A DNA stretch of 64,000 nucleotides from Silvibacterium acidisoli (GCA_022870745.1 CP085323.1:2294001-2358000), one strand, 5' to 3'; counted from the first letter of the stretch, positions 36,816-47,029 are shown. Notes: generated from the letters alone by a model not told the origin. Translations and numbers: made by a program.

Positions 36816-37379
36816 ATGCGCGTGATTGCCGGTGAATATCGTTCCCGTCCCCTTGCTGCACCGAAAGGACTCGATACCCGCCCGACCAGCGACCGCCTGC
36901 GCGAAACGCTTTTCAACGTACTTGCTCCGCGCATCGAGGGATCGGTTTTTCTCGATCTTTACGCAGGCTCGGGCGCTGTCGGTATCGAGGCCATCAGCCG
37001 GGGAGCAGCCGAGACAATATTCGTAGAAGAGGCTCCATCGGCCCTCAAGGCAATCCGCGGCAATCTTTCCTCTCTGGGCATTCGTGGCGGCTATGCCCTT
37101 GAAGCTCGCAAGGTTATTGCAGCGGTGAAGCGGCTTGCTGCGGCTTCCCGCGCCGCCGACGTTATCTTCCTCGATCCGCCCTATGCTGACGACGATGCGT
37201 ATGATTCCGTTCTGCAACTGTTCGCCGGTGAGTGCTCGGCGCTGCTTGCTGCTGACGGCATCGTGATCGCCGAGCATCTGCGCAAGCGCGAGCTGAATGA
37301 GGCTTATGGAGCGCTGGCTCGTTATCGCGTGCTGCAGCAGGGCGACGCGGCATTGAGCTTTTTCAGAAGACAAACTTAG
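36816..37379 (+). CDS. rsmD: 16S rRNA (guanine966-N2)-methyltransferase
   Basis: A 187-residue SAM-dependent methyltransferase. It begins MRVIAGEYRSRPLAAPKG and has RPTSDRLRETLFNVL, the SAM motif FLDLYAGSGAVGIEA and the catalytic DPPY at residues 120-123, all typical of RsmD. It methylates G966 of 16S rRNA in the small subunit. Its stop codon overlaps that of the convergent minus-strand gene by a few bases. Confidence 0.95.
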   Translation: MRVIAGEYRSRPLAAPKGLDTRPTSDRLRETLFNVLAPRIEGSVFLDLYAGSGAVGIEAISRGAAETIFVEEAPSALKAIRGNLSSLGIRGGYALEARKVIAAVKRLAAASRAADVIFLDPPYADDDAYDSVLQLFAGECSALLAADGIVIAEHLRKRELNEAYGALARYRVLQQGDAALSFFRRQT

Positions 37380-37939
37380 TTCGGTATTTCGATCCGCTCT
37401 CCGGTCTTCAGGTCGATCATGAAAGGCACATCGCGGTCGGTCATCAGGTCCCAGCCTGTGCCGTTGAGTTGATCTCCGTCTATGCTGTCGATGGTCACGC
37501 CCTCCCAGGAAAGTCGCACCGTCTGCCAGGCCTTGCCTTCGACGCCCCAGGCCGTCAGCGCATGATGCCCGGTGAAGAGCAGAAGCTTCTGCTCTGGCAG
37601 CGCCAGGACCGAAAGAACGGGACGGTACTCCACCTGAATGAAACTCCGCGGATCGGTCGTGTCGATCAGGTAGGCATATCCGCCCGAGACGGCGCAGAGC
37701 ATTCGTGGGTCGGGGCAGCTCCACAAGCCGGACGGAGCTGCGGGATCGGCAAAACCAAGAGCGCACGTAGCTAGGAACGTATCCTGCGCGGCCTTTACCA
37801 GCACTTCCATTGCGCCGCGCTCCACTTCTTCGGCGTCGCGCGGATAAACAAAGTGCTGCTTCGGGAAAATCAGCGGGCGCGAAGGCAGAATCTCTGCCTC
37901 CCACGCGTGAGGAAAGGTAAGGTCGATCGTCTTCTTCAT
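37376..37939 (-). CDS. Hypothetical protein downstream of thiL
   Basis: A 187-residue protein with no domain I recognise. It is largely beta-stranded by composition, with phrases such as SGGYAYLIDTTDPRSFIQVEYRPVLSVLALPEQKLLLFTGHHALTAWG that resemble a beta-propeller blade or an immunity-type fold. The ATG at 37939 is taken; a longer frame reaching 38038 overlaps the end of thiL. The gap to thiL is seven bases, so it is probably in the same transcript, but no thiamine role is implied. Confidence 0.7.
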   Translation of the reverse strand: MKKTIDLTFPHAWEAEILPSRPLIFPKQHFVYPRDAEEVERGAMEVLVKAAQDTFLATCALGFADPAAPSGLWSCPDPRMLCAVSGGYAYLIDTTDPRSFIQVEYRPVLSVLALPEQKLLLFTGHHALTAWGVEGKAWQTVRLSWEGVTIDSIDGDQLNGTGWDLMTDRDVPFMIDLKTGERIEIPN

Positions 37940-37946
37940 CCGAAGT

Positions 37947-39080
37947 CTATTTTCGCCGGAAGTGCTCCCAGCCTGCGGGTGCAATCGTGTCCGAGTGCCC
38001 GTCTGGCTGGTGAAGGTGAATCTGAGGCCTCTCCCCACGGCGAAGAGCGGTCATCTGCCCGATCGGATGGATACCGACGCCGGCGATCCTGCGCGGAATG
38101 GGCGTCCACTTCGGCGCGGTAAAGAGCAGCTCATAGTCCTCGCCGCCATTCAGGGCCAGTTGCAGCGCGGACGGAGCAAGCTTTTGGGCCTCGGCGAGAT
38201 CCGCCAGGGAATGAATGGGCAACGCAGAGGCATCGATCTCTGCTGCCAGCCCTGACTCTTCGCACAGATGCGTCAGGTCTGTCGAAAGGCCGTCGCTCAA
38301 GTCGATCGCCGAATGAACCCGGTGCTTCGACGCCGCGAGCTTCAGCCCCACCGCAACGCGGGGTGAAGGATAGAGATGGGGATGGTTCTCATCGGCATTT
38401 CGAAATCTCGAGAAAGAGCGAGGCTTTTTCGAAAGCTGTAACAACTCAGCCGCGGATCCTCCGAGACTGCCTGTGACATAGATAACGTCACCGGCACGCG
38501 CACCCGAGCGCAGAAAAGCGTGCCCTTGTTTCACTGCTCCGATCAGGACAATATCGAAGGCCGCTGAAGGGGTGTGGGGATTTCCTGCTCCATCCATTCG
38601 CGGGGACTGGGCTGTATCGCCTCCAGCCAGAGGAATAGAATGCGTGTCGGCCAGCCGCATCATGCCATCCAGAAAGCGCGCGAGCCAGCTTCCCTCATTT
38701 GCACCGGCCAGTTTTGTGGGGAGCGACATGGAAAGGAAAGCCGCCACCGGCCTCGCTCCCATGGCAGCCAGGTCGCTCAACCCCCTGGCAAGGCAGCGAT
38801 GCCCGACAGATTCCGGGGAGTGCCAGTCTCGCCGGAAGTGAACGCCTTCCAGGGAAAAATCCGTGGTCACCACCATCTCTTCGCCAGCCCTGGGGCGCAG
38901 GATGGCGCAGTCGTCTCCGATTCCCAGGCGTACGCCGCTATCCCGGCTCGCGGCTTTTTGCCGGATTGTGCGGATCAGGTCGAGTTCGGAGGGGTTTTCC
39001 AGGGCTTTGCTACGCCCGGAGGCTGGCTTAGGAACATTGGGCGAGCTTCTTAAGTTTTTTGTAATGAGTGGTTTGGTCAT
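37947..39080 (-). CDS. thiL: Thiamine-monophosphate kinase
   Basis: A 377-residue ThiL, somewhat longer than the usual 320-330 because of an N-terminal extension of about 35 residues. Diagnostic stretches: GIGDDCAIL, VVTTDFSLEGVHF, LARGLSDLAAMGARP, LAGGDTAQS, GGSAAELL, DLSDGLSTDL and LNGGEDYELLF. It converts thiamine phosphate to the active diphosphate using ATP. No TPP riboswitch is seen upstream. The translation start is not strongly marked. Confidence 0.95.
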   Translation of the reverse strand: MTKPLITKNLRSSPNVPKPASGRSKALENPSELDLIRTIRQKAASRDSGVRLGIGDDCAILRPRAGEEMVVTTDFSLEGVHFRRDWHSPESVGHRCLARGLSDLAAMGARPVAAFLSMSLPTKLAGANEGSWLARFLDGMMRLADTHSIPLAGGDTAQSPRMDGAGNPHTPSAAFDIVLIGAVKQGHAFLRSGARAGDVIYVTGSLGGSAAELLQLSKKPRSFSRFRNADENHPHLYPSPRVAVGLKLAASKHRVHSAIDLSDGLSTDLTHLCEESGLAAEIDASALPIHSLADLAEAQKLAPSALQLALNGGEDYELLFTAPKWTPIPRRIAGVGIHPIGQMTALRRGERPQIHLHQPDGHSDTIAPAGWEHFRRK

Positions 39081-39312
39081 CCAGGGCGGTCCGGGCTAAG
39101 ATTTTTTCAAGTCACCAGCATACGCCGGTTTTTCCGTCGGAACCGTACGAATCAGGCGATGCATGCATGATCAGGATGGTTGACCCACCTAGGGCAAACT
39201 GTTAGCTTGACACAAGTCAATGTTCCGGATCGACAGAGGCCGGTGGCTTTTCGAACGGCCCAAACGTCTGTAGATTATCTGACCTAAATTCCCCGGTAAT
39301 GCGAGAGCGGTT

Positions 39313-40284
39313 GTGAGGAAACGTTACTACATCATTTTCGTCGCGCGTGAAGAGGATGGCCGGCTTCGCAAGATCCCGGTGCCGCTTCATTATGCCTATG
39401 TCTTCGTGGCGGCGGCGGTTGTAGGCGCTTTCACGCTCACGGGTATGGCCGGATCTTACAGCCGGATGCTTCTGAAGACCGCCAGCTTTAACCAGATCCG
39501 TTCGCAGCACGAGGCGCTCCGCAAGGACTACAAACAACTGGAGCACGTGGCAGAGGAAAAAGAAGTACAAGCCGCATCGCTCGGTTCTCTAGCCAGTGAA
39601 GTCAGCGCGTTGTATGGCCTCAAGCAGAATCAGATGGCGAAAAGCGCTGGTACGGCCAAGTCTTCTCCTGCGGCTGTCGGCTCCGTAGACAATCCCGGAG
39701 CGACCTTTACCGATGCCGCTTACACAGAATCCTTCGATCAGCTGTCTTCGCTGCGTGCTACTGCTCTTTCAGGACGCCTTTCACGCGCATTCGGTGAGGG
39801 TCTTACTCCGTCGAGTGGCGATAGCTGGTTGAACATGGCTGACGCTCCCGCTCTGTGGCCGGTTGCCGGCCCCATCACCAGTTCCTTCGGTGAGCGTTCG
39901 GATCCGTTCAGCGGCGAAGGTGCTTTCCATAAAGGTATCGATATCTCTGCCAGTTACGGCCAGCCGGTTCGTGCCACTGCCGATGGTGTAGTGTTGACCG
40001 CCGCGATGGGTAACGGATATGGCCGCGAGATTCTGGTCGACCACGGTCACGGCATTGAGACTCTCTACGGACATCTTTCGGGTTTTGCTGTCACTTCGGG
40101 AGAGCAGGTGCGGATCGGCCAGATCATCGGCTATGTCGGCACCAGCGGCCGCAGCACCGGCCCGCATCTCCATTACGAGGTGCGTATCCGCGACACGCCG
40201 GTAAATCCCTATAAGTACCTCCGCCAGACGATGGATCAGCTGACCGCGTCGATCGGCGACAGCTCAAAGCTCGCAGGAAACTAA
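39313..40284 (+). CDS. M23 (LytM-type) cell-wall endopeptidase, membrane-anchored
   Basis: A 323-residue protein with an N-terminal anchor (about residues 28-48) and a coiled-coil stretch (SQHEALRKDYKQLEHVAEEKE, about 65-90). The M23 domain covers about 180-300. Zinc ligands are conserved: HKGIDIS (H-x3-D) and GPHLHYE (H-x-H). It cuts peptide cross-links in peptidoglycan, or if inactive activates amidases; the complete ligand set here favours activity. The start is GTG at 39313 with a weak GAG-type site. A strong terminator follows. Confidence 0.88.
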   Translation: MRKRYYIIFVAREEDGRLRKIPVPLHYAYVFVAAAVVGAFTLTGMAGSYSRMLLKTASFNQIRSQHEALRKDYKQLEHVAEEKEVQAASLGSLASEVSALYGLKQNQMAKSAGTAKSSPAAVGSVDNPGATFTDAAYTESFDQLSSLRATALSGRLSRAFGEGLTPSSGDSWLNMADAPALWPVAGPITSSFGERSDPFSGEGAFHKGIDISASYGQPVRATADGVVLTAAMGNGYGREILVDHGHGIETLYGHLSGFAVTSGEQVRIGQIIGYVGTSGRSTGPHLHYEVRIRDTPVNPYKYLRQTMDQLTASIGDSSKLAGN

Positions 40285-40296
40285 ACAGCAGCCTTA

Positions 40297-40339
40297 GAAA
40301 CAGCGAGGGCCGGACATTGCGTCCGGCCCTCGCTGTTTC
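40297..40339 (+). terminator. Strong hairpin terminator
   Basis: GAAACAGCGAGGGCCGGAC (40297-40315) pairs perfectly with its complement at 40321-40339, a 19-bp stem with a five-base loop. It is followed by TGTGTCTT. It lies between the convergent M23 peptidase and the minus-strand hypothetical gene. Confidence 0.85.
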
Positions 40340-40354
40340 TGTGTCTTCCGGTAA

Positions 40355-41401
40355 CTACTTCTGATCGTTCTGAGGATTGGCGCCCGGCTGTGCCGGCGGG
40401 CTGACCAGTCTCTGCAGGAAGTCGGTGGGAATCGTCGCGGTCAGGATGGCCCGGTTCTTGCGCTGTTCCATTTTGGCACTGTTCACCAGGGCCTGAATGT
40501 CGCGCTCGCTGCTGTCGTTTGCGTTGCCGTTCATCAGCGTACGGGCAAGGTTCAGCAGATTGGTCATCGAATCCGTCGCTGCCTTGGCGGCTGCTTCGTC
40601 GGGAGCGATTTCTTCGACACGCAGGCGTGTCTTGCCGGCCCATCCAAGGGAGGCGACGAAGGTGGCTTGCGGCGTCATGGGCAGCGAAAGCCCCATGACC
40701 TTCATGTCGCTGCCGTCGTCGCTTAGCGGCAGTCCGATCTGCCCCAGCCCCCATGCAAGCGAAAGCAGGGGAACATCCGCATAGTGCGCTGCCAGCAGTG
40801 AGGAGCCGGTAAAGGGGAGCGCAGCGGTCCGGTGACGGTCGAGAATAGAGTGAATCTGTTCGGCGGATGGCGTATTGCTCGCTGCCACCATGTCATACCC
40901 CAGCAGGGTTACGCGCACCGTGCGGCCGTCGTTTGGCACCGAGTAGATCGTGTGCCCGGCATAGGTTTCGGTGGATGAGGCCACGCTGGAGAGGTATTGG
41001 GCCAGCTTCCGGCCATCGAAGTGGCCGACAAAGACCTCGGAGAAGGCAACAGGGCCGTTAGGTCCGTGCGGATCGTCCATCCGGTGCAAAGCGAAGGCGA
41101 CCTCATCGAGGTCGCGCTCGACCTCGATACCCGTTGCATCGATGAACTTCTGGTACTCCGGGTCATGCCTGACCGGGTGCTGATCGAGGTGGGTCGCTGC
41201 TCGCAACGGCCGCAGGTCGGCGTAGAGAATCCCATCCGATTCGGGCAGGAGGCGTGCGGCCTCGGGAGGAGCCTTTTTGCGGAGATAGATTGCCCCTGCC
41301 AACAGCAGCAGGACAATCACGACGATAGAGATCGTGAGCCGTGTTCGTCGATGCATAAGTCTCGCCGGCCAGCCGATTACCCGGCTGGCCGTGACTCTCA
41401 T
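40355..41401 (-). CDS. Membrane-anchored periplasmic protein, unknown function
   Basis: A 348-residue protein with one N-terminal transmembrane helix (LTISIVVIVLLLLAGAIYL) preceded by a basic cytoplasmic tail. The large exported domain has patterns like LLPESDGILYADLRPLR and VAFSEVFVGHFDGRKLAQYL, and a C-terminus rich in Gln/Pro. No family is recognised. The ATG at 41401 has GAGGA upstream; ATG 41356 is a possible shorter start that would leave the anchor intact. Confidence 0.7.
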   Translation of the reverse strand: MRVTASRVIGWPARLMHRRTRLTISIVVIVLLLLAGAIYLRKKAPPEAARLLPESDGILYADLRPLRAATHLDQHPVRHDPEYQKFIDATGIEVERDLDEVAFALHRMDDPHGPNGPVAFSEVFVGHFDGRKLAQYLSSVASSTETYAGHTIYSVPNDGRTVRVTLLGYDMVAASNTPSAEQIHSILDRHRTAALPFTGSSLLAAHYADVPLLSLAWGLGQIGLPLSDDGSDMKVMGLSLPMTPQATFVASLGWAGKTRLRVEEIAPDEAAAKAATDSMTNLLNLARTLMNGNANDSSERDIQALVNSAKMEQRKNRAILTATIPTDFLQRLVSPPAQPGANPQNDQK

Positions 41402-41714
41402 CTTCTCATCCTCGGGGAGACTTCTTGCGAAAGTTTCCTGAGGAGTGTGGCAACATTCTTGCCGGTATGAATTTCATTCGGCACGCCGGTCTCCTGAATT
41501 GCGTCCAGTGAGCATGTCAGCCGCATGTGCCGGCCTCATGAGAGAGCCTTCAGCGCCAGTGTTTCCGCTTCTCTGGCTCTTCGCCACGCCGTGAGTAGCC
41601 ATCTGCGGAGGGCGATTGCAGTGCGGCGCGAGACTGTGTTAATCTTCCTTTCGGTACCCCTGATTGCAGACGCCTTGGTGTGTCGAAAGTGAGTTGGGTC
41701 CTAAGCTGTTTTGG
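41402..41714. other. Intergenic region, 313 bp, upstream of the tRNA cluster
   Basis: No gene is seen. The region must carry the promoter of the tRNA-Thr/Tyr/Thr/Gly cluster and, on the other strand, that of the anchored protein. I could not pick out a convincing -35/-10 pair. Confidence 0.4.
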
Positions 41715-41790
<76 letters not shown>

Positions 41791-41968
41791 GATTCTCCAG
41801 GCAAGGCAGGCGTAAGCAGGGCGGAACATTGCTCTCCGCTCGCGAGTAAATCCTTTAGCCAGCGTATCGTTACTTCCTTCCGGAGTACGGCTTCGGAGCG
41901 CGGCTGGGTGCCTGCGGGGGCTGTTTCTGGAGTTGTTGTAAGCCGGATCGGGTATTTCTGGTGGTTGT

Positions 41969-42056
41969 GCACAGGTGGCCGAGTGGTTAATGGCAGCAGA
42001 CTGTAAATCTGCCGCTCCTAGGAGCTACGGAGGTTCGAATCCTCCCCTGTGCACCA
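41969..42056 (+). tRNA. tRNA-Tyr (anticodon GUA)
   Basis: An 88-nt class II tRNA with a long variable arm (GCTCCTAGGAGC) and encoded CCA. Acceptor GCACAGG pairs with CCTGTGC; anticodon loop CTGTAAA gives GTA. Confidence 0.96.
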
Positions 42057-42169
42057 GTAAAGTTGAGTTGGGTGGTCGCGGCGGGAGCGCTGGTAGCGCG
42101 AGCAACGCGAGAGGGGTTTCGCGAGAGCCGCAGGCGCGCAGATGAAACCCTGTAAGGTGGTCGGGCAGC

Positions 42170-42361
42170 ATGGTTCTGGCGGAGTGGAAGCGCAAGATTG
42201 TGGCGCTGGCTGGATTCGGGCTGCTGGCTGGTCTGGCCTGGTGGACGATGGATCCCGGCCGGGGTAGAGATTTGGTTCTGGTTTTGCTGGGCGGTTTTGC
42301 TCTTCGCGTAATGTTGACCGCGGGACGTTCGCGGTACGATAAAGAAGAGAGTCCGGAGTAG
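42170..42361 (+). CDS. Small membrane protein between tRNA genes, unknown
   Basis: A 63-residue frame with two hydrophobic segments (IVALAGFGLLAGLAWW and LVLVLLGGFALRVML) and a charged tail, RYDKEESPE. It starts at ATG 42170, 113 bases after tRNA-Tyr, and stops 11 bases before tRNA-Thr(GGU). No strong Shine-Dalgarno is seen. The composition looks like a real two-helix membrane protein, but I recognise no family. Confidence 0.5.
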   Translation: MVLAEWKRKIVALAGFGLLAGLAWWTMDPGRGRDLVLVLLGGFALRVMLTAGRSRYDKEESPE

Positions 42362-42372
42362 GTTTTTGTAAG

Positions 42373-42448
<76 letters not shown>

Positions 42449-42514
42449 GGTTCTGAAGCAGTTCCGCAAGCCAGTCGGGTTCCGGCTGGCTTGCTTCTGC
42501 CGATGGGTAAGTTT

Positions 42515-42589
42515 GCGGGAGTAACTCAGTGGTAGAGTCACAGCCTTCCAAGCTGTTGGTCGCGGGTTCGATTCCCGTCTCCCGCTCCA
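42515..42589 (+). tRNA. tRNA-Gly (anticodon UCC)
   Basis: 75 nt with encoded CCA. Acceptor GCGGGAG pairs with CTCCCGC; anticodon loop CTTCCAA gives TCC (reads GGA). Confidence 0.96.
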
Positions 42590-42639
42590 GATTGATTGAC
42601 TGTATGTGTGGCCCGCGATGGGGCTTGGAGTAGCGCGAG

Positions 42640-42948
42640 ATGTTTGAGCAGGCGGCACTTGCTGTACAAAACGAGCAGGTCTTCGGGGAAGTCAGCAGCG
42701 GATTGAAGTCGACCTTTGATGCTGCGCGCGTGGAGCGCTTTTTGCAGGGTGTCCAGCGGTCACGGCTGCGGGTTCGGCAGTTCGAGGGTGTTCTGGCTGC
42801 GGGCTTGCTGGGGGCTGAGATGCCGGCCAAGTATGCTGCGCTGGGCGATTCCGACCGTGGACAGGTTCGCGAGCAGTATCTGAGTCTGCTTGAGCGGGTC
42901 GATCCCAAGGTGCGGTCGAAGTTTTTCAAGATTTACGCGTACTACTGA
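42640..42948 (+). CDS. Conserved hypothetical protein between the tRNA cluster and the oxygenase
   Basis: A 102-residue helical protein (VSSGLKSTFDAARVERFLQGVQRSRLRVRQFE then ALGDSDRGQVREQYLSLLERVDPKVRSKFFKIYAYY). GGAG lies about 11 bases upstream of the ATG. It is followed after 34 bases by the 2-oxoglutarate oxygenase, so the two are probably an operon leading into tuf. No function is recognised. Being inserted between tRNA-Gly and tuf is unusual. Confidence 0.7.
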   Translation: MFEQAALAVQNEQVFGEVSSGLKSTFDAARVERFLQGVQRSRLRVRQFEGVLAAGLLGAEMPAKYAALGDSDRGQVREQYLSLLERVDPKVRSKFFKIYAYY

Positions 42949-42982
42949 GTTGTAAAGCTTCTTTCTCTGTTGAGAGGGTGCG

Positions 42983-43813
42983 TTGGATCGAGTTGAGTAC
43001 GGAAAGATCATTGAGCGGCGTCTGGTTGAGGAACTCGAGCGGATGCGTGAGGATTTCGCTTCGCACGTCGTTCAGAGCTGCGTGATCGACGATTTGCTTC
43101 CGGAGGAAGAGGCGCTTCGCATCTCTGAAGCCTTTCCGGATAAAAGCACGATGACCCTCAAGAAGAGCCTGCGCGAGTACAAGTACGTCGCAGCGCAGAT
43201 GGATCGCTACAACTCGGTGCTGGAGGAAATCATATTCGCCTTCCAGCAGCCGGGCGTGGTCCGGGTTGTTGAAGAGATTACGGGCATCCGGGAGATGGTG
43301 CCCGACGAAAATTTGTATGCGGGCGGAATCAGCCTGATGGCGAAGGATAATTACCTGAACCCTCATCTGGATAATTCGCACGACAAGGACCGCCAGGCAT
43401 ATCGCGTTTTGAACCTGCTTTACTACGTGACTCCGGATTGGTCACATGAGTCGGGTGGGAATCTTGAATTGTGGGACGAGGGTCCGAAAGGGCAGCCTCG
43501 GGAGATTGTCAGCAAGTTTAACCGTCTGGCCCTGATGGCAACCCACCAGAAGTCATGGCATTCGGTGAATCAGATTCGGGTCGATCGCTCCCGTTGCTGT
43601 GTCTCGAACTACTACTTCTCGGCGAAGCCGCTTGAGGATCACGAGTATTTTCATGTGACCTCGTTCCGCGGGCGCCCGGAGCAGCCGGTAAGGGACCTGG
43701 TCCTGCAGGGCGATATCGCGCTGCGGCAGGGGATTCGAAAGGTTTTCAAGAAGGGTGTCGTCGAAAACCCGCATGTCTATAAAAAGACCGAATCGGACGA
43801 CGGGAAGATTTAG
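42983..43813 (+). CDS. 2-oxoglutarate/Fe(II)-dependent oxygenase (prolyl-4-hydroxylase-like)
   Basis: A 276-residue oxygenase of the P4H-type jelly-roll family. Iron ligands: H128 and D130 in NPHLDNSHD, and H193 in SWHSV; a basic residue for 2-oxoglutarate follows at R204, 11 residues later. The block [26 protein letters not shown] is the conserved core. The start is TTG at 42983 with GAGAGGG about four bases upstream. It lies directly upstream of tuf (77-bp gap). A bacterial P4H in Pseudomonas hydroxylates EF-Tu, so EF-Tu is a plausible, but untested, substrate here. Confidence 0.85.
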   Translation: MDRVEYGKIIERRLVEELERMREDFASHVVQSCVIDDLLPEEEALRISEAFPDKSTMTLKKSLREYKYVAAQMDRYNSVLEEIIFAFQQPGVVRVVEEITGIREMVPDENLYAGGISLMAKDNYLNPHLDNSHDKDRQAYRVLNLLYYVTPDWSHESGGNLELWDEGPKGQPREIVSKFNRLALMATHQKSWHSVNQIRVDRSRCCVSNYYFSAKPLEDHEYFHVTSFRGRPEQPVRDLVLQGDIALRQGIRKVFKKGVVENPHVYKKTESDDGKI

Positions 43814-43890
43814 AAATTGACCTGAAAGCCGGGAGGTTTCCGGGTCGGCAAAAACTAGATTCTGCAGCACAGAGAATTGGGGAGAGAGAG

Positions 43891-45076
<1,186 letters not shown>

Positions 45077-45078
<2 letters not shown>

Positions 45079-45145
45079 TTAGCGGTTAGCGCGCCGCAGG
45101 GCGCGAGCAGTTAGTGGTTAGCGAAAGGCGGGGTAAAGCCCCGCC
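45077..45145 (+). repeat. Heptamer repeats and GC hairpins after tuf
   Basis: AGTTAGC-GGTTAGC (45077-45090) and AGTTAGT-GGTTAGC (45109-45122) flank a small GC hairpin (CGCGCC/GGGCGCG). A second hairpin, GGCGGGG/CCCCGCC (45127-45133 and 45139-45145), follows. The latter could act as a weak tuf terminator, but no T-run follows. Confidence 0.55.
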
Positions 45146-45209
45146 GCTCGCGGAAAGATTACAGAAGATTGTTGGGGAAATATGACCGGCAATCGGGTAG
45201 GATAAAAAG

Positions 45210-45359
45210 ATGCGCGAAATTGTGACCTTACAGTGTCCCGTATGCAAGGAGCGGAATTACTCGACGACGAAGAACAAGAAGACGACCACTGGCCGTCTGG
45301 AGTTCTCGAAGTTCTGCAATACCTGCCGCAAGCATACGGACCATAAAGAAACCAAGTAG
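45210..45359 (+). CDS. rpmG: 50S ribosomal protein L33
   Basis: A 49-residue L33: starts [17 protein letters not shown] and continues [25 protein letters not shown]. The two Cys-x2-Cys pairs (CPVC and CNTC) form the zinc ribbon of the C+ type, so it is the zinc-binding isoform. It lies 131 bases after tuf and 14 bases before tRNA-Trp, the position it takes in many genomes. Confidence 0.93.
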   Translation: MREIVTLQCPVCKERNYSTTKNKKTTTGRLEFSKFCNTCRKHTDHKETK

Positions 45360-45373
45360 TTTTAGTTGCACAC

Positions 45374-45449
45374 AGGGGCGTAAGCTCAACGGTTAAACTG
45401 TCGGTCTCCAAAACCGAACTTCTCGGTTCGAATCCGAGCGCCCCTGCCA
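45374..45449 (+). tRNA. tRNA-Trp (anticodon CCA)
   Basis: 76 nt with encoded CCA tail. Acceptor AGGGGCG pairs with CGCCCCT; the anticodon stem TCGGT/ACCGA encloses CTCCAAA, giving CCA (reads UGG). Confidence 0.95.
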
Positions 45450-45510
45450 TTCTTGAGCTGTTTGTGTGGTGGTCCGGGTCGGCTGACGCCGAGCCGGAAA
45501 GAAGGGTTTT

Positions 45511-45786
45511 ATGGCAAAGGCAGTAACAGTTCCGGATCAGGATCGTTCCTCGGCCCAGCAGGGAGTGAGCAAAGTCTCCGGCTTCTTTAATCAGACGAAG
45601 AGCTTTCTCTCGGATGTACGTGGCGAGATGCGGAAGGTTGTTACGCCTACCCGCGAGGAAGTACGGTCGACGACAACTGTCGTGATTGTAGCCGTCTTTG
45701 TGTTTGCGGCCTTCTTTTACGTGGTGGATTCTGTCCTCGACCAGATTCTGCGTGTGCTTCTGCATTCGCTGGGTGCCGCTCAGTAG
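45511..45786 (+). CDS. secE: Preprotein translocase subunit SecE
   Basis: A 91-residue protein with one transmembrane helix (STTTVVIVAVFVFAAFFYVV, about 54-73). The amphipathic cytoplasmic helix SFLSDVRGEMRKVVTPTREEV before it is the conserved SecE signature. It is an essential part of the SecYEG channel. The N-terminal 25 residues are hydrophilic and family-variable. AAGAAGGG lies upstream of the ATG. nusG follows after 17 bases. Confidence 0.93.
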   Translation: MAKAVTVPDQDRSSAQQGVSKVSGFFNQTKSFLSDVRGEMRKVVTPTREEVRSTTTVVIVAVFVFAAFFYVVDSVLDQILRVLLHSLGAAQ

Positions 45787-45803
45787 GGCGTAAAGAGGGT
45801 TTC

Positions 45804-46415
45804 ATGTCGGAAGAAATTCAAAACGAAGTTGTCGCCGAGACGGTCCCTGCCGAGACTGAGCAGTTGGAGCCTGCGGCAAATGAGCGCTTTAAGTGGTACA
45901 TCATTCATGCCTACTCGGGCTTTGAGCGCAAGGTGCGGGAGTCGCTCGAGAGCCGCGTGCAGGCCTTCGGTCTGCAGAACAAGATCGGGCGCGTGATGAT
46001 TCCCACCGAGCCGGTGACTGAGATCGTCAACGGCAAGAAGCGGACGATTGAGCGGGTCTTTCTGCCGGGTTATGTGCTGGTCGAGATGGATCTCGATAAC
46101 GACCTCTGGCATGTAATCAAGAACACTCCGCGCGTGACGGGCTTTCTGGGTACCGGGGATAAGCCGGTGGCGTTGAGTGAGGAAGAAGTGAGTTCGATCC
46201 TCTTCCGCAATGAGACGTCGAAAGATAAGCCTCGCCTCAAGATCAAGTTCGAGAAGAATGAGTCGGTTCGCATCACCGAAGGGCCGTTTGCAAACTTCAA
46301 CGGCGTGGTGGACGAAGTAAATGAAGATCGCGAAACCCTCAAGGTGATGGTGACGATCTTTGGCCGCTCGACACCTGTTGAGCTCGAGTTCGGCAAGGTG
46401 GAGAAGGTTGAGTAG
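45804..46415 (+). CDS. nusG: Transcription antitermination factor NusG
   Basis: A 203-residue NusG with an acidic extension of about 25 residues before the NGN domain. NGN runs from KWYIIHAYSGFERKVRESLESR to about residue 135 and includes FLPGYVLVEMDL. The KOW motif is in VRITEGPFANFNGVVDEVNEDRETLKVMVTIFGR. It binds RNA polymerase, promotes processivity and links to ribosomes or Rho. Confidence 0.96.
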   Translation: MSEEIQNEVVAETVPAETEQLEPAANERFKWYIIHAYSGFERKVRESLESRVQAFGLQNKIGRVMIPTEPVTEIVNGKKRTIERVFLPGYVLVEMDLDNDLWHVIKNTPRVTGFLGTGDKPVALSEEEVSSILFRNETSKDKPRLKIKFEKNESVRITEGPFANFNGVVDEVNEDRETLKVMVTIFGRSTPVELEFGKVEKVE

Positions 46416-46417
46416 TA

Positions 46418-46566
46418 CAGCCTTTAGCCGCTAGCTCTTGGCTTTCAGCTGGAGTCGCGGCGAAACGGTCTTTGGGACCGAAAAGCAAAGATGCGCTGGC
46501 GGTACGTCCAGCGGCAAGTAATTAAGTAGGGCCAGCTAAAGGCTAGCAGCTAAGGGCTAGCGGCTG
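46418..46566 (+). repeat. Inverted pair of heptamer arrays upstream of rplK
   Basis: The right array at 46534-46566 reads in steps of seven (AGCTAAA, GGCTAGC, AGCTAAG, GGCTAGC, GGCTGTT), consensus RGCTARN. The left array at 46418-46452 is its imperfect inverse complement, about 26 of 35 positions. The RNA could fold into a long stem ending 22 bases before the rplK ATG. Confidence 0.7.
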
Positions 46567-46588
46567 TTTTTAGAAAGGTTTTAAAGCA

Positions 46589-47026
46589 ATGCCTCCGACA
46601 AAGAAAGTACAGACATACGTCAAGCTCCAGATCGAAGCCGGCAAGGCCACCCCTGCGCCGCCGGTCGGTCCTGCTCTTGGTCAGGCCCAGGTCAACATCA
46701 TGGAGTTCTGCAAGCAGTTCAACGCCCGCACCCAGAATAAGGAGATGGCGGGATTGATCATTCCGATTGTGATCACGGTTTATGTTGATCGCAGCTTCAC
46801 CTTCATAACCAAGACCCCGCCGGCAGCCATCCTTCTTAAGAAGGCAGCTGGCCTGGCCAAGGGTTCGGGTGTTCCGAACAAGAATAAGGTGGGAACGGTC
46901 ACTGAAGCCCAGGTTCTCGAGATCGCCAAGCAGAAGATGCCCGATCTCAATGCGGCTTCGGTAGAAGCGGCAGTCAAGAGCATCAAGGGCACCGCCCGCT
47001 CGATGGGCGTTGACGTCGTAGCGTAA
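46589..47026 (+). CDS. rplK: 50S ribosomal protein L11
   Basis: A 145-residue L11: [39 protein letters not shown] and the C-terminal rRNA-binding domain [19 protein letters not shown]...GTARSMGV. Together with L10/L12 it forms the factor-binding GTPase centre. An AGAAAGG site precedes the ATG. Confidence 0.98.
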   Translation: MPPTKKVQTYVKLQIEAGKATPAPPVGPALGQAQVNIMEFCKQFNARTQNKEMAGLIIPIVITVYVDRSFTFITKTPPAAILLKKAAGLAKGSGVPNKNKVGTVTEAQVLEIAKQKMPDLNAASVEAAVKSIKGTARSMGVDVVA

Positions 47027-47029
47027 CCA

